The position numbers and the translations under genes are program-made. The notes beneath the pieces are model-generated. The model was not told where the DNA came from. It ran no database searches and saw nothing but the letters and a program-made list of their open reading frames with translations. 5,641 bases of DNA from Thermoplasmata archaeon (GTDB lineage: Archaea > Thermoplasmatota > Thermoplasmata > Thermoplasmatales > Thermoplasmataceae): contig JAKBQO010000105.1 in NCBI GenBank assembly GCA_021835185.1, positions 1 to 5,641 on the forward strand, given 5' to 3'. Shown in pieces: positions 4,803-5,641 of this stretch (its first letter is position 1; the number at the start of each line of letters is the position of its first letter).

Positions 4803-5641
4803 TTTCTGTGATGATGCCTGTATCGGCATCTATGCTTATTGTTGTATTTTTGTTTATCTGTTTAACCAGTTCGGCATTATATACCAGAGTTTTTCCGGCA
4901 TCCAGGAATTTGTCTATTATCCTGTTGGTAACATCGGATTTTATTATGGCTGCGTTATATTTCGAATAATCGATATTGCTGTCATATCTGTCAAGAAGGA
5001 TGATGTTTCCGTTTTCAGGAGCATCCGTATCAATTTTTCCTGTTACGTTGTGCCCTGCAGGGTACCCCCTGCCAATGAAGCGCCCTATAGAAATAACCCT
5101 GATGTTATTTGTACCTCCAAGGTATAGGGATGGAGAACCTGATACAACGATGGCCTTTTCCCCTGGATTCAGCAATCCAAGCGGGGCTATTTTATTTATT
5201 ATATCGTATATATTTTCCTCCTTCGCCTGTGCTTCCGGCAGTACAACTGGTATTACGCCCCTCATGAGATTTATAGACCTTGCAAGCCATTCAGTTTGCA
5301 CGATAGCATAGATATCATTGACAGGCCTGATTGCCGACAATATTTTCGCTGTATGGCCTGTTCTTGTCATTGCAATAATGGAACTCACATCAATGGTATT
5401 TGACATAATTTTCACACCCTTGGCAACAGAGAAAGCTATGGGGTCCACCATAAAATTTTCCGGCTCCGGGAAAGATGTGGATTGCGATTCTACATATTTT
5501 GAAATCTCGTAAAGATATGTTACAGCCTCTACCGGATATTTTCCGATAGCAGTTTCCTCAGACAGCATAACAGCATCAGTATCATCAAGTATGGCATTTG
5601 TTACATCCGATACCTCAGCCCGGGTGGGTGAATCTGAATTT
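4798..5641 (-). CDS. pyk: Pyruvate kinase, C-terminal 280 residues (5' end outside window), with extra C-terminal domain
   Basis: Catalyses phosphoenolpyruvate + ADP to pyruvate + ATP, the last step shared by lower glycolysis and Entner-Doudoroff routes. The frame is open to the window edge. Counting from the first visible residue, it contains [10 protein letters not shown] (4-13), then [15 protein letters not shown] (22-36), the end of the catalytic barrel. The C-terminal domain follows with [17 protein letters not shown] (90-106), the phosphate-loop region where effectors bind in related enzymes, and [15 protein letters not shown] (168-182). Most pyruvate kinases end about here. This one continues for about 95 residues ([13 protein letters not shown]...[11 protein letters not shown]), resembling the PEP-utiliser swivel domain at the end of Bacillus-type pyruvate kinases but without its Thr-Ser-His motif. 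The ATG at 5566-5568 is internal, not the start. The gene converges on the glyceraldehyde dehydrogenase gene, whose product feeds the same pathway. Confidence 0.93.
   Translation of the reverse strand, partial: NSDSPTRAEVSDVTNAILDDTDAVMLSEETAIGKYPVEAVTYLYEISKYVESQSTSFPEPENFMVDPIAFSVAKGVKIMSNTIDVSSIIAMTRTGHTAKILSAIRPVNDIYAIVQTEWLARSINLMRGVIPVVLPEAQAKEENIYDIINKIAPLGLLNPGEKAIVVSGSPSLYLGGTNNIRVISIGRFIGRGYPAGHNVTGKIDTDAPENGNIILLDRYDSNIDYSKYNAAIIKSDVTNRIIDKFLDAGKTLVYNAELVKQINKNTTISIDADTGIITEI

Noticed and set aside
4976..5311. Plus-strand open frame of 111 codons opposite pyruvate kinase
   Set aside because: It is antisense to a conserved domain, with no promoter and no domain recognised.
4798..5568. 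A complete 256-residue gene starting at the ATG at 5566-5568
   Set aside because: The frame stays open upstream to the window edge and encodes [10 protein letters not shown] and DAVM, which precede this methionine in every pyruvate kinase. The ATG is internal.
1..5641. CRISPR array, insertion sequence, tRNA/rRNA gene or defence system
   Set aside because: I found no regularly spaced repeats, transposase or terminal inverted repeats, or tRNA-like folds; nearly all sequence is explained by six core-type genes.

Overview
The window reads as chromosomal DNA of an AT-rich thermoacidophilic archaeon of the Thermoplasmatales (Thermoplasma, Picrophilus, Ferroplasma, Acidiplasma or a relative). The evidence is an archaeal/eukaryotic-type ribosomal protein (L18e), a long-type archaeal FKBP, TATA-box promoters that sit about 22-25 bases before start codons (leaderless or nearly leaderless genes), and an aldehyde dehydrogenase that closely resembles the glyceraldehyde dehydrogenases known from Thermoplasma and Picrophilus. 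The genus is not fixed by what I can see.

Layout. Positions 1-180 (minus) hold the first 60 codons of ribosomal protein L18e, cut by the window edge. Positions 290-1633 (minus) encode a 12-helix MFS transporter with hallmarks of the phosphate:H+ symporter branch. Positions 1684-2394 (minus) encode a TrmJ-like SPOUT tRNA 2'-O-methyltransferase, and 2395-3168 (minus) a three-domain FKBP prolyl isomerase/chaperone with a Lys/Glu tail. The FKBP stop codon directly abuts the methyltransferase ATG, so these two form an operon. A 145-base divergent promoter region (3169-3313) separates this block from a plus-strand D-glyceraldehyde dehydrogenase (3314-4795). That gene converges, with only 2 bases between stop codons, on the C-terminal part of pyruvate kinase (4798-5641, minus, 5' end outside the window).

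How they fit together. Glyceraldehyde dehydrogenase makes glycerate in the non-phosphorylative Entner-Doudoroff pathway. Glycerate is then taken through 2-phosphoglycerate and phosphoenolpyruvate to pyruvate, and pyruvate kinase is the last step, so the right third of the window carries two enzymes of one central route facing each other. The FKBP-TrmJ pair and L18e are protein-folding, tRNA-modification and ribosome genes. The transporter probably has its own promoter.

Most of the window is ordinary core-genome content. I see no mobile element, CRISPR array, tRNA, rRNA or defence system. The points most worth a second look are the extra C-terminal domain of pyruvate kinase, which resembles the PEP-utiliser swivel domain of Bacillus-type pyruvate kinases but lacks the histidine motif; the phosphate-porter-like residues of the MFS protein; the GC-rich repeat between the divergent promoters; and the tight FKBP/TrmJ and dehydrogenase/pyruvate kinase junctions. 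No non-coding stretch exceeds 300 bases.
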